Shown: in pieces, positions 61,964 to 64,000 of the stretch
How the letters are laid out: each line of letters starts with the position of its first letter
Numbering within the stretch: the first letter of the stretch is position 1
Source: Burkholderia cepacia
GTDB lineage: Bacteria; Pseudomonadota; Gammaproteobacteria; Burkholderiales; Burkholderiaceae
Direction of reading: 5' to 3'
Assembly (NCBI RefSeq): GCF_001718835.1
Contig: NZ_CP013443.1
Span: 496,001-560,000 of the forward strand
DNA: 64,000 nucleotides
The notes under the pieces: model-generated
Told to the model about the DNA's origin: nothing
The model's input: the letters and a program-made list of their open reading frames with translations, nothing else
The model's database searches: none
Program-made: the position numbers and the translations under genes

Positions 61964-62755
61964 TCAACGCCCCTCGAAGCGCGGTGCGCGCTTCTCGATG
62001 AATGCCTTCACGCCTTCCGCATAGTCGTGCGACTGACCGAGCTTGCGCTGCAGGTCGCGTTCCTGGTCGAGTTGCTGGTCGAGCGTGTTCGTGACGCTGT
62101 CGCGCATCGATTGCTTGATCGATGCGATCGCGAGCGTCGGCTGCTGCGCGAGCTGGGTGGCGAGCTGGCGGACTGACGCAACGAGCGTGTCGTCGTCGAC
62201 CGCGCGCCAGATCAAGCCCCATTGCTCGGCCTGTTCGGCGCCAAGCTTGTCGCCGGTCAGCGCGAGCCCCAGCGCGCGTGCCATGCCGACGCGTTGCGGC
62301 AGGAACCATGTGCCGCCCGAATCGGGTACGAGCCCGATCTTGACGAAGGCCTGGATGAAACTGCTCGAGCGGGCGGCGAACACGAGATCGCACGCGAGCG
62401 CGAGGTTCGCGCCAGCACCGGCCGCGGTGCCGTTGACGGCGGCGATGACCGGAATCGGCAAACGCTGCAGGCGGCGGATCAGCGGATTGAAGTGCTCGTC
62501 GATCAGCGTGCCGAGGTCGGTGGACGCGCCCGGCGTGAAGTCGAGGTCGGCCAGGTCCTGGCCCGCGCAGAAGCCGCGCCCCGCGCCTGTCAGGATCAGC
62601 GCGCGCGCACCGGCCGCTTCGACGTCATCGAGTGCCGACTGCAGTTCGCGATGCATCGCCCGCGTAAAGCTGTTCAGCTTGTCGGGGCGGTTGAGGGTAA
62701 TCGTGGCCACGTTCGAGGCGTGATCGATATCCAGCTGAATCGCCTGATAGGACAT
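61964..62755 (-). CDS. paaG: 2-(1,2-epoxyphenyl)acetyl-CoA isomerase PaaG
   Basis: The 263-residue crotonase has the CoA and oxyanion-hole segments GAGRGFCAGQDLADLDF and IPVIAAVNGTAAGAGANLAL and the catalytic Asp in LVPDSGGTWFLPQRVG. It turns the ring epoxide into the oxepin form and may isomerise later double bonds. It lies 45 bases after the thiolase gene and directly before paaI. Confidence 0.95.
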   Translation of the reverse strand: MSYQAIQLDIDHASNVATITLNRPDKLNSFTRAMHRELQSALDDVEAAGARALILTGAGRGFCAGQDLADLDFTPGASTDLGTLIDEHFNPLIRRLQRLPIPVIAAVNGTAAGAGANLALACDLVFAARSSSFIQAFVKIGLVPDSGGTWFLPQRVGMARALGLALTGDKLGAEQAEQWGLIWRAVDDDTLVASVRQLATQLAQQPTLAIASIKQSMRDSVTNTLDQQLDQERDLQRKLGQSHDYAEGVKAFIEKRAPRFEGR

Positions 62756-62800
62756 GCAGTGTCTCCTTCATGACTTCGTTATAGGCGCGCGGTGCGGTGG

Positions 62801-64000
<1,200 letters not shown>

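Overview
The window is GC-rich, densely coded DNA of Burkholderia type, most likely the main chromosome of a Burkholderia cepacia complex strain. Evidence is the gene neighbourhoods (tssM-tagF, hemA-prfA-prmC-grxD-ubiX, gph-trpEGDC, paa genes) and codon usage; the species is inferred. No rRNA, tRNA or CRISPR array was seen.

Region 1 (1-12.1 kb) is the edge of a type VI secretion (T6SS) locus. On the minus strand lie a TagX-like peptidase, tssM, tagF and an OmpA/BON protein; a divergent Ala-rich single-pass membrane protein lies to the right. The other T6SS core genes are outside the window. The left flank (1-3.7 kb) looks like a decaying effector/immunity island: a toxin-like membrane protein between two related multi-pass proteins, then fragments of an LprI-like lysozyme inhibitor and of a lysozyme, then a secreted DUF3828-like protein.

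Region 2 (12.1-27.2 kb) holds mostly single housekeeping or accessory genes: a CorA/ZntB transporter, an outer membrane barrel, an M1 peptidase lipoprotein, two methyltransferases, a TetR regulator with a clear operator facing an MFS pump, a nitroreductase, an Hsp70-like protein, a cold-shock protein with a long 5' leader, and an APC permease.

Region 3 (27.2-29.3 kb) is the most unusual. A group II intron without an ORF sits three bases after a perfect terminator hairpin. An IS110-family (IS1111-type) element is inserted into it exactly between domain V and domain VI. The non-coding right end of the IS carries four short segments that match, in the correct strand sense, the left target, the right target and both IS ends. 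This is the layout expected of a bridge/seek RNA, and here its target can be read directly from the intron.

Region 4 (29.3-50.8 kb) contains ygiD, ubiX-grxD-prmC-prfA-hemA, an orphan response regulator whose receiver lacks the phosphoacceptor Asp, an aminopeptidase P, hydrolases, ettA, a GABA-type permease with a hairpin-rich leader, two proteins of unknown function (one with a CheD/CNF-like Cys-His arrangement), ychF, a UbiH-family hydroxylase, dsbC, an M61 peptidase and azoR.

Region 5 (50.8-64 kb) contains ung, a CYTH protein, the trpE-trpG-trpD-trpC operon preceded by a 24-residue Trp-rich leader peptide and attenuator, gph, rpe, apaG, mltA, and phenylacetate catabolism genes (paaK, paaI, paaG and a beta-ketoadipyl-CoA thiolase that runs off the right edge).
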